Origin: Symbiodinium kawagutii
Taxonomy: Eukaryota > Sar > Dinophyceae > Suessiales > Symbiodiniaceae
NCBI GenBank assembly: GCA_009767595.1
Contig: VSDK01003992.1
Span: 132,443-196,442 of the forward strand
Length of the DNA stretch: 64,000 bases
Direction: 5' to 3'
Shown here: piece after piece, positions 19,036-32,120 of the stretch
Position numbering within the stretch: the stretch's first letter is position 1
Layout: every line of letters starts with the position of its first letter
The notes under the pieces: model-generated
The model's input: the letters and a program-made list of their open reading frames with translations, nothing else
The model's database searches: none
What the model was told of the DNA's origin: nothing
Made by a program: the position numbers and the translations under genes

Positions 19036-21584
19036 ATGTGAATCATGACTGAAGTCATGGGTATAGATCGATTAAGATGACAACTCATGATCTATGAGTC
19101 GGTGGCTACAACGATCCCAGTACTGAGTACTTCCGATTGTTATACCCTGGGTAGGAATCACCGTGTGAAAAGTTTCACATGGCCAGCAAAGATACGCCGA
19201 TGAACCAGCAAACAATCATTCCAGGAGTTTGGTTGAAAAATGCCGAAAAGATCCGAAAAGCAGCAAACAAACCATCATTTTAACCATTCAACTATACTTG
19301 TTGAATTGTTTGATCGGGTGAAACATGTTGATTATTTAAACCACCGTTGGTATACTCAAACATCTCTGAAACCACTAACCGCCAGTGCTACAGCCTTCGG
19401 CGGCAAGCGCACCATCCGAGGCTTACCGGGATTGAAACCAGCTGGTTAGCAGGTTTTTGTTCAATCAATATGTCTCAAACAACCAACGAGCATTGAAAGC
19501 ATTGATTGTGCTCATTGCCTATCATCAACCATTTTTTGTCTGTGTGTTGGTTGTCCTTGTGCCTTCGAACAAAAAGCACAATGTGCGTTGGTGTTGTCTC
19601 TGCTGGCCGCACGTGCAAGCTGAGTCCATCAAACTGAAAGCTGTGGTGGGCTGTTTTATCTGGAGCCTGGACCTACGCTCTGTTTCAATCTCAGCGGACA
19701 GTGCTTGAGACACCCCCAGAACCAGGTGGCATGTCAAGGTGGCATCGTTAAAGGAGGGAACCACCACCGGAACCAGTAGCCAAACATCCAACAAAATGCG
19801 GACCGGCACTACCAATACTCGCAGGATGACTGGGCGGGGCCCCGTGTCTTGGTGAGTGCATTGCATTTGGCCAATTTCCTGCAATACATGAACTTTGACT
19901 TTGGCCTGATTCAATATGATTAAACATGATTAAACGAAATCGATATTCAATCTCCGGGTATTCAGTACGATTGTCGATCAATAGCAACCAACTATCAAAA
20001 TGCCTATAGATATATAGTGTCTACAGATATATGGGTCAAGGTTCCAAGAAAGATGTCTTTGCCTACTATAGATATCATATATAGTGCCTAGAAAGATGCC
20101 TTTGTTCATGTAGATGTGAACAGCCAGGGGTACAGGAGCCCTCGGCCCACGTCATAGGCAGGTTCAGTTGCAGCTCCGCCGGCGCTAAGCCCCCAGCGGC
20201 GCCGAACATGACCGCGGCCAGTCTCAAAAAGCACGTCGCGTCGCGGCGACAAGGACTGACAGGCGGCCCGGCCGGTAGCAGGAAGAGCTACGATTTTGCT
20301 GCGCAACTGCAGTCAAGTTCATAATCATCAACTATAGTGATAGTAGTAGCTATATAGCAGTAGCAATAGTAGTAGAATGATTGCTAAGAGTGCCACTGAT
20401 TACAATCAATAACTGACGTCACTAAGAAGAACCAGCAATTTTATGAAAATTTTGAGTTGTCGCAGGTGGGTCAATCTCAATGCTGACTAAAAGTCATGCA
20501 TGGTGTGGTTGGATTTGCTCTATGGTATGACATTTTGTTGGCTTGGTTTCTTCTTTGTGATGTCTTAGTAATTACAGTACTTACTAATGGCCTTTGTCCC
20601 CATATGCAAATCAGGGGAGATGCAAATACACTAGGTGAAAATCACAATCCATGATTAACATTGCATCTGTTCATGACCTCTACAATGTCTACAAAGGGCA
20701 AAACCTGCAGAAGGGCAACGTGCAGTCAGAAAATGAAGTGGAACCCCAACCCGAACTTTGCCTTTTTGAATGGAAGCCGTCTCCTAAAGACCACTCGTGC
20801 CACCTGTGAGTCTTGAAACCACTCTCAGATTTGTTCCAGGTGCAACTTGGTACACCTACAAATCCTTATGTATGGCAAAGCGGTATGTATTGGTTTGCAA
20901 ATCACAAGGAGTATGTGCGGAAGCTTGAAACAGCCACAAGCAAATGACCTTGAAACAACAAGAACTGTTCTAAGTTGATACAACAATGGATGAAATCAAA
21001 CACAGGAAAATTACCATCAATCCATCTGAACCAAGAACATCGTAGTGCACTATCCATGCTTCAATCGCAGTAAACTGCAATAGTCAGAGCATATCCGTGG
21101 CACATCTCACAAGGGCGTAGAATAAACAGAATCATGTCGTTGAGCAGGGTTGGTGTTTCGCAGAGGCCACATACTCGGCCAAACAGTTTGATTGCTAAAT
21201 CATTAGCTCATGGATCTTTGGAGTTTGGTGTATGCTATGCATCTACCTACCCCTAGCAAACAAGCTTCGCCCTTGTGTGTTCTATTCTGTTTCTCAGTGA
21301 TTATTGACCACTATCTAAAAAAACATAACCCATTGTAAAATAAAAAAAACCCTTGGCCATTAATAGCAAACCATCAACCAACCGAGTGCCAGAAGGCAGT
21401 CGCTACTCAAAATGATAGCTGAGAAACATGAATCATTGATTTATGCTACTCCAGCTGGACGCTCACAATCTCTTGCAAAGGCCCAATTTCTGTATTCAAT
21501 GCTGGTGATTCTTGGGGCACTACCACCTACATTCCCATACAGAAATACTTATTAATAGTTGCGTTCACATCCCACAACAATATT

Positions 21585-21693
21585 GGTCTTTCTCAACCTA
21601 GGGGTACCCCATGGTACCCCCAAATCCGCCATCATTCACCACTGATAGTAACAAACCAACCATTTTTGAAGGTCCCTATTTTGAGAACCCCCC
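21585..21693. repeat. Foldback family A, copy 3
   Basis: GGTCTTTCTCAACCTAGGGG to CCCTATTTTGAGAACCCCCC. Confidence 0.7.
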
Positions 21694-22360
21694 ATACGAC
21701 AAAAGTTGAAGACGCACTGTCAGAAGCTGCTATTCAGTGCTCATGATCATGGACTATCATAGTACATGGTGTCCAGGGGCTTTCAAAAAATGAGCGGATA
21801 TAACCACTGGAAGCTTGAACATGTAACTAAAAACATCGAGAACATGGTTGATTGCACCTGTCAGCCATTATAAACCACCATGTTTTGTTGGTCATTCACT
21901 GGCTAACCACTTTACCTGGAGCCCGGGCTCGGCTTTCAGGGGTTTTGTTGACCCATGCTGACCTGTCCGCACTTTGGCCGCATCTTTTTTGGCGCGGTTG
22001 CTGCTTTTTGTTGCCTATGCATCACGAAGGGAACCAGATCAGACTGACATTGCACGTCACCAACAGCTGATCACCAACACACCCTGAGTCCAATGTGGTG
22101 ACATATCGCGATCTTCTTCTTTTGGTGGGGTTCTGCTATTCCCACATGTGATTGAAATTAGCAAACTGTTTTGTTGATCACTCAAATTGAGTCAAATTGA
22201 GTTAAACGTCGAGTTGATGAACTCGATCAGTTTTCAGCATCGATCACGTTTCAGAAAAAACACAGTGCACGAGTCTGTCACGGGCATCCCTTTCCCTCAC
22301 CACCAGCCCCCACTGGCTGAGCATTGGCAGAACCCCTTTGAGGCGAGATGCTTCACCTCC

Positions 22361-25300
22361 TCAGAACCACAGATCCGCGAACGAATCGGGGTCGTCATCC
22401 GGCGCCACAGGACTTGCCGAAAAAACACGGAGAATCATGCAGAAATTCAGGGTCAACATGGTTTGCAAGATTTAAATTTGACTCCTGTAAATCTGTTGAA
22501 TCAAATATGCTTCTTAAGGTAATTTACAAGTCAGCAGGAGATGTGCAACTGCTTCTTTTACTATTTCAATTTGCAGGACATGAAGCCGTTGGATCAAATC
22601 CTTGTGCCACACTGATGGTTTTTGGGGACGTTCCACCTGATCATTTCAGTGGGTGTGATTCACCATTGCACATCATTACAGCGGTTGTGTATACCCCAAA
22701 ATGCCCAAAATCATCAAAAACCTCATGAACAAATGGCAGTGGGTCAAAACCCTGTACCCCTGGTTCCCAATCATTAACCATTGTTTTTCCCATTATTGTC
22801 GGTTAGGACCCTCTATTTGTGGTTGGTTAATATTGTCCCATAGCCAGATCATCTTATGCGCATTGGTTGGCCACTCCACTCAACAAACGTTAAGTGCGCA
22901 GCGCGATTTGTGCAGCCAGGGCATTTCCTAGCCCTGCGGCCCCCCATTGGGGCTCCCGGCATATCTTGGCCTATGGCGGAAGCAAAGCGCGTAGGGCTTG
23001 AAACTGATCAATAAGCTCGTGATCAATTGGACATGTAAAAATGCAGCAAATTCCCGTGCTGTCGAAAAATGTAGCATCCCGCCGGCCGGCCATAATCACG
23101 CTGCATCATCGTCACTGTCATCGTCGTCATCACAGTCACCATCATCATCACAGTCAGCGTCCTGATCACCACCATCAGCTTCATCATATATTTAAACAAT
23201 TGACTGTAACAATATATATATATAGTTATTCATATAACGATATATTACATGCCTACACATATCATATATGCTGCATGAAATGAACATCCTTTTTTGGTAT
23301 CATATATGCTACACTCATCATTATATCTTTGCTATCTGATGATACGCCATTATTACCCACTATTAACCATAGTCGGTTGGTCAACTGCTTGACTCATAGC
23401 CCTAGCTTTTCCATCTAAGCTCATGACATGCTTGAAAAATATTAGTCGACCAACCATTTGTTAATAGTTACTATAGTGAAAAGTAGAAAAAAACACCAAC
23501 CAGATAGAAAAACAAAACTACCAACCAAAAAAAACAATAAACCACCAACCAGATATGCTTGATATCTTTGGATCTGTGGCGCACGTTACGTGCCGCACGT
23601 GGCAGCCAGGGGGCTGAAGTACTCGCCCGTGCCCTGGTCGTGGACCTCGGCTCCCAGCTCCGGCAGCATCTGCATCACCTGGGTCCGGGGCACCTGGGGA
23701 TGCCTGGGGGATGCACCAGCTACCGGACCTGACCCTTAGGAGTTCATGGGACCCAACCGGAGTACAACCTGTAGTTAGTTAACCTGTAGGAGTTCATGCT
23801 ACCCAAGCTGTAGGAGTTCATGCTATCCCCCAAGCTGTAGGAGTTCATGACCCCCAAAAATTGTTTTAGAGTGCTTCCCACACAGTTTTGAAGTGCCTTG
23901 GCGCTCTGGCTGTGAGTCACAGCCAGGATGGTTAGCCAGCGCACGACGCCCGGCGCCGAATTGATCTCTGTCCTCTACTGCTGGCTGTTGACACGGCGTA
24001 ATCACACAGTTGGCACCGTTGATGTGATGCTGATCCGTTCATAAACTGGGGAAATAGGAAAAAGTGATGAACCATGGCCACTATGTGGATCAATGTGGAT
24101 CATAACAGTTCGCGTCCATGAAATGATTTGTACATCCAAACACTTCAACATGGTCAAGGCACGTTCACCGGGCTCTCGCACCGGGCTCCACATGAAACGA
24201 GCTGCGAAAATCAGAACTGATCTGCCGCCACATCCGTGGCCGCCACCTGGGTTCCCAGACCATCCCCGCACAACACATTTCGTAGGAGAAGATCTTGGGC
24301 CAGGGTTCTGGCTTTGCCTGGCCAGCAACCGGGGCTCCATCACACAACAAGCCGGAACCACATACGCGCATCATCAGTCTTTGGCTAACAACAATGGTGT
24401 TATCAATGATAATTGGCTGTTAACCAGAATGGTGTCTTCCATGAATCATGGTGATTATCAATGCTTGGTGATTCACAATGGTCATTGTCATTGTCAAGGA
24501 TATCAATCCTGGCTTTAATCATTAGGAATCAACACTACCAATTATAACAATCAGAAATAATTATGGACAATTGACAACGATAGTGGACAACTACTATCAA
24601 TTTATACGAATGGTGATATTAATTGATCATGACAATGACCAAGTACCATAGTTGTTAATCAATTGATGACGGCCGACCTCCCATATATGCTAGCCATTGC
24701 TAACACCTATTGAACCTTTACAATCGTCATGAACACTGATGAACTATGCCGCTACTATTGTTCTCTAAGCACTATTCACCACATATCAGGGTTGGGCCAA
24801 CCCCGATTGGATGCTTATTTCACCATGCAGACTAATGGTTGAAGCATCACCAATTACTCACATATAACAACTACTATTCACCCAACTAATCATCCGATTT
24901 ACCACCGCCCAACTATTCATTAGATTTGACAACCTGTTTACCCAACATTACCCAACATTACCCAACAAATCATATTAACCATTGGATTTGACAACCATTT
25001 CAACCTATTTACCCCACAAAAATCATGAGATCAACATAGATCACCCATCAACACCCACAGATTCCAACCACGAATCGCAACAGCGCTGCCTCAGGTCCCA
25101 CCATGCGCCGGACCGCAACAGCAGCGCCAGGGCCCAGCACTGGGTTGCTACCTGCGACGAAGGTCGAAGTGTGGCTGGGTTACGATCGGGCCGGGATGTT
25201 ACTGAATACTAGTAATGTAATTAATGACAATGGTTTGTAACAGTTAGTAACGCTTAGTAACGGTTAGTAACGGTTAGTAATGGTTAGTAATGGTTAGTGA

Positions 25301-28300
25301 TGGTTGGTAATGATATTAGGTACCTGCAGACAATGCAAGATGCAATCGGCAAAGAATTGTACAATGACAAATATATTTTGCAACGAAAGAAACATATTTG
25401 TCTAAATGCTGACGATTAGCCACCAGCAAAGTTGGTACTGTCCATCGGTAGCGAAAGTGCTTGCATGTTAAGCTCTTCAACTTTGATGTACCAGTTGTCG
25501 AGAAACAACCACGAAGAAAAGTGGTATGTATGATAGGTATGTACAAGTACCACATAATACAAATGTATCCACAATCAGTCGACAACTATTGCTGTGCAGC
25601 CATGATTGCCACTCAGGACTAGAGGATACAAACCGATGTAAGCTGCGGCATCATATAAAGATTGACACTTGCAAAAAAAGGACTCCATCAACCACGACGT
25701 AAAACAAAAACATATTCAAGACTTGTGCTATCAACAAGCGGTTGGATGATCCACCGCCTGGTGGAAACGTCCGCTGTTTGATACTCGCCGGCAATGGTGA
25801 AACCACCATTTGAGGAGAACACCATTCGAAACCCCGCAAAATCGCCATTGCTGGCAATTGCAAAAGGTGTTTCAAATTCCATGATGGCGATTTTGAGGTG
25901 TTAAGCAATTTCCATCACTAGAAACACCTAACAATTCGAATTGCGTCCTTTACAATTCTGGATTGAAACAGAAGGATAAGAGGCAAAAAGCCGGGCTCAT
26001 GACTCACTAGAAATGCAGCAAAAAAAACATTGTCGCGTAAGCAATGTACCGTGATGTTTGGAGGCACACGCTTGAACATGTTGGACTCTCTTGTTTATCC
26101 TTCAACACTGCTGTGGGACACTCGGGTTTTATACATACGCTCACACACACACACCACCGCAGTAGCATGGAAAGTCCCATCAGCAAGCACCCGCCTGTTG
26201 CGTTGACAATGCGTTTCAAGACGTCCTGCAACAACACGTTGAAGCCGTGGATTCCTCGAAAGTCTTTGTTTAGCATACAGGGAGCCCAATTGATTGCCAA
26301 GAGCTGCAACAGGGAAGCGATGAAACAAGACTATGACCACCCAAAAAATGTGATGAAGCACTGACTACTATTGTGATCATCACCAACTATCATCATAAGT
26401 ATCATGATAAAATGACAACCATGAATGCAAACATCATGTCCCAGTATTCTTCGTTCCCATCATTAACCATCGTTGTAACTATGATTACAATTATCATTGT
26501 AACCATGGTGGACCATCATCATGATTCAGACCATCCGTTTGAATTGCCATAACAATCATGAGCCATCATTTTCCCCCTAAAGTACAGAGATAATCATGAC
26601 TGTACCTATCATTCACCATCATCAGCCATCATTATCATGATCAACATCATTGACCATCACCAAACTGACTCAGCCCTAACTGGCTATTAACCATTAGTCA
26701 TCAGTCATGATCAAGTGCTTGTAGCCACCATTAGCCATCAGTAGTAACAATGTCTATGTTCCTTGTCTATCAACCATTTCGTTTCATATTAGCATCATCA
26801 ACAATCTTTGTTCATAACCCACTCACAATATCTATCAATCATTGACCATAATCAACCATAATCAACCAGAATTGATCAATCATCAATCACCCATCATAAA
26901 CCATCTTTTACGATTCTTCATCAAACACTAGTCATTGACCAGTGTTCACCATGAATTGCCCATCATTGGCAATGAAAAACCAGCGCCATTGATTAGCCAC
27001 TATCAAACCACCCCTGACCATCAGTGAACTATATTAACCATCCAGATCAAAGCATCACAAACCATCACTGAACCAACATCTCATCCATCATCAGCCACCA
27101 TGACCCATCATTTAGCATCAAATCATTACCCATCATCACCCACCATCACCCATCATTAACCTACCGTCACCCATCATTGACCCACCACCACCCATCATTA
27201 ACCATGCTTAACATCGCCCTATCAGGTAGCTCTGATGCCCCCGAAGCCGCAACCATCCGACTGCAACACCGTAGGCGCCTCAGGCACGCTGTAGGCCAGG
27301 CTTCCGCTGGTCAAGGTCTTGCCCTCGCAAGCGATTTTCGTTGTGGATTGGTAGTGATACCCTCGGGACCGGGCCCCCTTAGTTATCTAAGTTGGTGATG
27401 ATCCCTGAGTTAGTTATCTTAGTTATGACGATGGTCCATAATGGTTACAATGATAGTTGTAATGATAGTTACAATGATGGTTAATGATGACGATGATTCA
27501 AACGGATGGTCATAATCATGCTTATAACGATGGTCCACCATTGATCTGACGATGGTCCACCATTGTTATAGCGATGGTCCACCATGGTTACAATGATGCT
27601 TTGAATGGTGGTTACAACGGTGTTGAATGATGGGAATTCAGCATACTTGGACATGATGCTTGCATTCATGGTTATCATTTGATCATGATGGTTATGATGA
27701 TAGTTGGTGATGATCACGATCAATTGGGCTCCCTGTATGCTAAACGAAGACTTTCGAGGAATGGCTATGGGTCAATGTTAACCAACTAATAACGGGGGGT
27801 GAATAACCAAGAATAGTAGTGGGAAAGCAATAGTTGATGATGGGGAACCAGTTAGCTAAGTTGGTTCATAACTACTGCAACTACTAGTTGTGGTAAGTAC
27901 TAGGGCAATGATAGTGAATGAGAATTGCTGAACGTGCAACAATGAGATTGCGTGATGAATTATCCATAATAGTATTCATTAGTAACATTGAATTATACAC
28001 TTAATTCACTAATGACAATGAATGTGACTTATCCATAATAAATCTATAGTAAATAAAAAACAGTATTGGTCAATGATCATTAGTGAACAAGTAAGAATGA
28101 AATTGGATGGTCAAAGTCAATGATACTTATATAGTGAACGGTGATTGGAAAATAGAGAACAAGTAAGAATGATCATGTATACGGAATTTGACACTCTTGT
28201 GGGTGGAGGTAAGCCATCCTCAACATGTGAATCAACCCAACCACTCTTAAACAAACGACAAAAGTTGAGATTCACACACTAGAGAGGGGGAACCTGAACA

Positions 28301-31300
28301 CATGATCGTGAGACTCCACATCTAAAATGCTCTAAACCACTCTGTTCCCCACTCCAAACTCTTTGCATTTAGATGAGAGGGGTCACATCAAGAGGGGTTA
28401 CACTGACATCCTATGACTATTGTTGTTGGTTGTCACTTAACCACAATATGATGTTGGTGTTAGGATCCCCAAAGGAATAGTTTTTGTTGGGATGTTCCCC
28501 TAACCATGGCTGTTGGTGGGTTCATATTGAACCAAAGCCACATCAAATTAGGTTGTTTCCCTTAAAACGAAAGGTTATTAATTACTACCTACAAAAGTGA
28601 TGGTGAACTGGGGGCCCAGGTACTTCTTACCATTTCTAATCAAAGCTATATAATTCTTGCTTTTCAAACGCTTCTTTAAGTATAGTCCTTAATCATATGA
28701 TACTGGTGTTCACTGAACCATATGATACTGGTGTTAGTCGTATAATTCTTAATTACTATCTGTTACCATCATTCCTTTCCCACTGCCCATGCAACATTGT
28801 GCCTGCCAGCGAGGCCTCATTTCGTCGCGACGCCGAAATGGTCATCAGGTGTACAGTTAAAGGATCAGATCAACACATGGGTCATGGGGGCCATACCCAA
28901 TAATCTATGTTTCTTGTAGGTTGATGTTCTTATGCCCAACAATCCATGGTTATTCGTGATTAATCATTTATGATTGTTACAACCAGCTAGCTCATGATGG
29001 TTCTATGGTGATTCAATCATGGTGTAAAAAGAATGGGAAGATCACCAACCTGGGGGGATCACCACCTTATCCATCAAACAACTTCTGGAACTTCTTCGAC
29101 TGTGATTCAGGTCTGTTGACCAACGACTGTTAATTGTCCTGCAACCAAGCCATAGAGGGCACACATTCAAACATCAACACAACTACGGTGATTGGATCAA
29201 CTTATCTTACACCACACATGTTGATTTACGGTAGACCTAGCTATGTTCACGAACCTTGAAGTAGGATACCAATGGTTTATCGTGGATGACAATAGTTTGA
29301 TGGACCATCCACCTCACCGGTTGTTGGCTACGATTGGTCTTCACCACAGTAGTATGAACCACTATCCATTGCTCATGATTACTCTTAACATTATATAATC
29401 ACAGTTGTATTGCCTGGTACCCAATGTATTGCCTGGTACCCAAAATATCCAACACTATCAGTGATTACAACGGTAGGAATTGCTAACAGTCAATGATACA
29501 AAAATGAAAATCATTACTGCAAGACTTGCAGCAACCCTTAGTTGGAATTTTCACCACCCATCTACCATTGGGTTCGGCCACACCAGGTGGCTCCTGGCCT
29601 CCCTTTCAAGGACCAGAATGGGTATCCACCAGCCTGTCAACCAGCCTACCTATCTACCAACCATCAATCAACCTTCCAACCATCAATCAACTTACCTACC
29701 AACCAACCATCAATCAACCAACCAACCTTCCAACCATCAACCAACCAACCTCCCACCTGCACCAACTCTGGCTCTGTCGTTCCGAGATGCCGATTTCGGC
29801 TCCAGCATGCAGTGTCTCCACGAGGGCCGTACTTCATGTTGCAACAGCGCCTGAAGAAACACAGCCAGGCTGCGATGGTGCAAGCCAGTTGAGAGACGGG
29901 AGAATCAGATGCCTCTGTTGGATGACGAGGAGAACAGCCTTGGAACATTCATTGAGTCATAATCAGTTGTTTCATTTTGAACCATACTGAGAAGTACCAA
30001 AAAGAAGTAGTTGGGAAGGGTTTATGGTGATATGACGAGGTAGTTCAAAGGCCCATTCGGCCTGGGAGCTGTGGGGGCACCACCCCTGCCCTGCGACCCG
30101 GCATGGCCCGGCACTGTTTGCGACAGGGCTCGCTGGGTGAAGGGTTCGTTGACCAGCAGCAGCTGGGTCCAGGGCCCTAGTTTGGTACCTTTCGCTGTTG
30201 GAAGGTGACTGACTATACATAAGTCCTTGCAACTCACCATTGCCAACGACCCATCCTACAACTGGTTGTTTGATTGCTGCTTCCAGGCTAGTTCTTGTTG
30301 TTTCCCTGCGAAATTTCTAGCATCCGCAGGATTACTGGTCGTGTCCAAACAGGCGGTCATCAATTTCTATTACGCCAGCAAGCTGCACAGGACAATGAGA
30401 TGCACCCCTGGTTGGCTATGCTTAATGAAGGTGAATGATTGTTAGATACTGATTAAGTCACACTTCTTTTTCCACCGTTTTGGGACCGCAAGTGGAGATG
30501 CCCGCAATGGTTCGTACTGATGTATTCGCGGGTGCAACTTAGGAATTGCACATCCTCCAAGCAGCCAACCAACGATGACAGCCACAGGAAAGCAAAACCT
30601 GGAAAACCACGCACAAGCAAGATAGGAATGTGCAAAAACAATCAGATGCACACATAAAACACAACTTGTGAGGAAACATAAAACACACCAGAATGCATAG
30701 CATTTGAAAGAAAACATCGGGCAGTTTTGTTTGCATACATGGTACCAACTCAAATCTGTTTATAGAATATAGTAATATTTCGGTGGTACGCCGCCAGTTG
30801 GAACCTCCAATTAAAGGGAACGCATGAAAATGGATGAGATGGATACTGCAGCGACATTGATTAATAGACAAAGAAAAAACATGTAAATACAAACAAAAAA
30901 TGATATACAGGTACAAAGAGAGATAGCAGTGGATATAGATACATAGATTGGACTCGACTTAATTGAATCATTGGATAAGATTAGCATTTAGATTCAGAAG
31001 CCGATTAGATAGACAAATAGATCGATATATGGATACAACCATCAGCCACCGTTGCAGAACCAGGTCACTCGCACGTGTAGGTCGAGTCGAAGCACGGCCT
31101 ATAGCGAAGCTGACGGCGGGGCTTTGCTGACATGAGGGCAACATCCTTGGGTCTGCAAGGGATTGGGGCATCCCTAGTTCACTCAAGCTATGTCTTTAAA
31201 GATTATATAACTAAAGCTATTATCTACCAAAGCTTGATTAAGTGGTTGATTGACCAAAGCTATTATCTACCAAAGCTTGATTAACAGTGGTTGATTGACT

Positions 31301-32120
31301 AAAGCTATTATCTACCAAGGCTCGATTCTGGTGGTTATAAAGCAACGACTCACCACCGAGCCAACAGTTGTCCCATAGAGACCCGTTGCTAGACACTGAT
31401 GGAGGGCCCTGCGGTGACGCAGGGCATCTAGAAAATCTCTCATTGATTCAGTTGTTTGTTTTTTGATCACGCTGGCTATGTGGTTAAATCCTTGGGGATT
31501 CACTGGTGATAGGCTCCCAAGTTACGTTGGGCTTTCGATCTCAATGATCTAGCACAAAACAAACAAATCCTTGTTCCATTTCTTTCCCATATGGCGCAAC
31601 TGCTCACATCGCTTGTGCTGTGAAAGGAACCGGCCATGACTCAGCTCGAGATATCTATATATCGTGTAAGATTGATAATAGCAAATACCAATACTAATCA
31701 CCATTACCATGATTGTGAGTATTCCCAACAGTCAGTATCATCAATTATGATCCCTTGTTGCTATCATAATGCACTAGTCATGATCCCTAGTTATCATCGT
31801 CAGGATAAGTTCACACTACCTCAAGTCATGACTACTACCATACTGTTGTGAAACGCACAGTTGCATGACTAGTACCGATAATAATATTATACATCTATGC
31901 ATTATCAGTATGGTAGTTATACCATATATAGGCGGAAGTCCATAGTTTGTTACCATAGTTGCATACTAATCATCACTACCATATAGTTGTTATAATGTAT
32001 GACCCATTGTCGTGACTGTCCCCCCCGTCCTATCCCGTTCCGTTCCACACGTTCCACGCGTGTTGCCTGATGGCCACGGCGGGACACAGGCGCTTGGAGG
32101 CGCCAACGAAGGGGACGTAC
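22361..32120 (-). CDS. Unidentified Cys-rich multi-exon gene (3' part)
   Basis: Minus-strand exons with matching phases: 32067-32120 (VPFVGASKRLCPAVAI), 31069-31098 (PCFDSTYTCE), 29757-29850 (RCCNMKYGPRGDTACWS), 27279-27377 (TTKIACEGKTLTSGSLAYSV) and 26195-26303 (LLAINWAPCMLNKDF). The 3' end is 24247-24317, 23897-23974 (INSAPGVVRWLTILAVTHSQ), 23590-23693 (RTQVMQMLPELGAEV) and 22361-22412, which ends PDDDPDSFADLWF and TGA. Probable exons at 25758-25850 and 25090-25174 fit by sequence, but phases between 26.2 and 24.3 kb do not all agree, so at least one exon or edge is wrong or missing. Donors are a mix of GC and GT. The CF-x8-CC-x11-CW pattern suggests an extracytoplasmic disulfide domain. 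Function unknown; the 5' end lies above 32.1 kb. Confidence 0.5.
22734..22846 (+). repeat. Foldback family B, copy 1
   Basis: TGGCAGTGGGTCAAAACC to TTAATATTGTCCCATAGCCA; about 113 bp, with ACCCCTGGTTCCC inside. Confidence 0.75.
23738..23855 (-). repeat. Short tandem repeat (AAGCTGTAGGAGTTCATG)x4
   Basis: Four imperfect ~18-30-bp units lie between two exons of the Cys-rich gene. Confidence 0.75.
26262..26570 (-). repeat. Inverted duplication, copy 1 (spans part of an exon)
   Basis: Minus-strand sequence from about 26570 down to 26262, including part of the exon 26195-26303, matches plus-strand 27480-27766, apart from ~90 bp absent from the second copy. Confidence 0.7.
27480..27766 (+). repeat. 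Inverted duplication, copy 2
   Basis: Shares ATTCAAACGGATGGTC, GATAGTTGGTGATGATCAC and then CAATTGGGCTCCCTGTATGC with copy 1. The exon piece here joins the intron sequence directly. Confidence 0.7.
28697..28903 (+). other. Exon-like island, strand uncertain
   Basis: Within 28800-28865 a GC-richer stretch has an AG before CGAGGCCTC and a GT after ATCAG on the plus strand. Minus frames are open but lack an AG upstream. Not assigned. Confidence 0.2.
30050..30200 (-). other. Exon-like island inside intron (unassigned)
   Basis: The minus reading TQLLLVNEPFTQRALSQTVP is protein-like, but its phases (1 to 1) cannot be inserted between the neighbouring exons at 31.1 and 29.8 kb. It may be an alternative exon, a relic, or chance. 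Confidence 0.25.
31210..31327 (+). repeat. Three ~52-bp tandem units
   Basis: CTAAAGCTATTATCTACCAA followed by AGCTTGATTAA and TGGTTGATTGA, repeated three times. Confidence 0.8.

Larger units (their letters stand above)
16526..22360. other. Simple-sequence DNA with unassigned exon-like islands
   Basis: ATGGTTRATG and ATCA-type simple sequence dominates, typical of introns in this window. GC-rich islands with open frames lie at about 17690-17830, 19380-19445, 20105-20306 and 21905-22030. Candidate minus readings include PRMVRLPPK bounded by AG and a GC donor (19.4 kb), a hydrophobic stretch AAVMFGAAGGLAPAEL (20.2 kb) and AKKDAAKVRTGQHG (21.95 kb). Phases between them could not be reconciled, so no gene model is offered. 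Confidence 0.4.
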
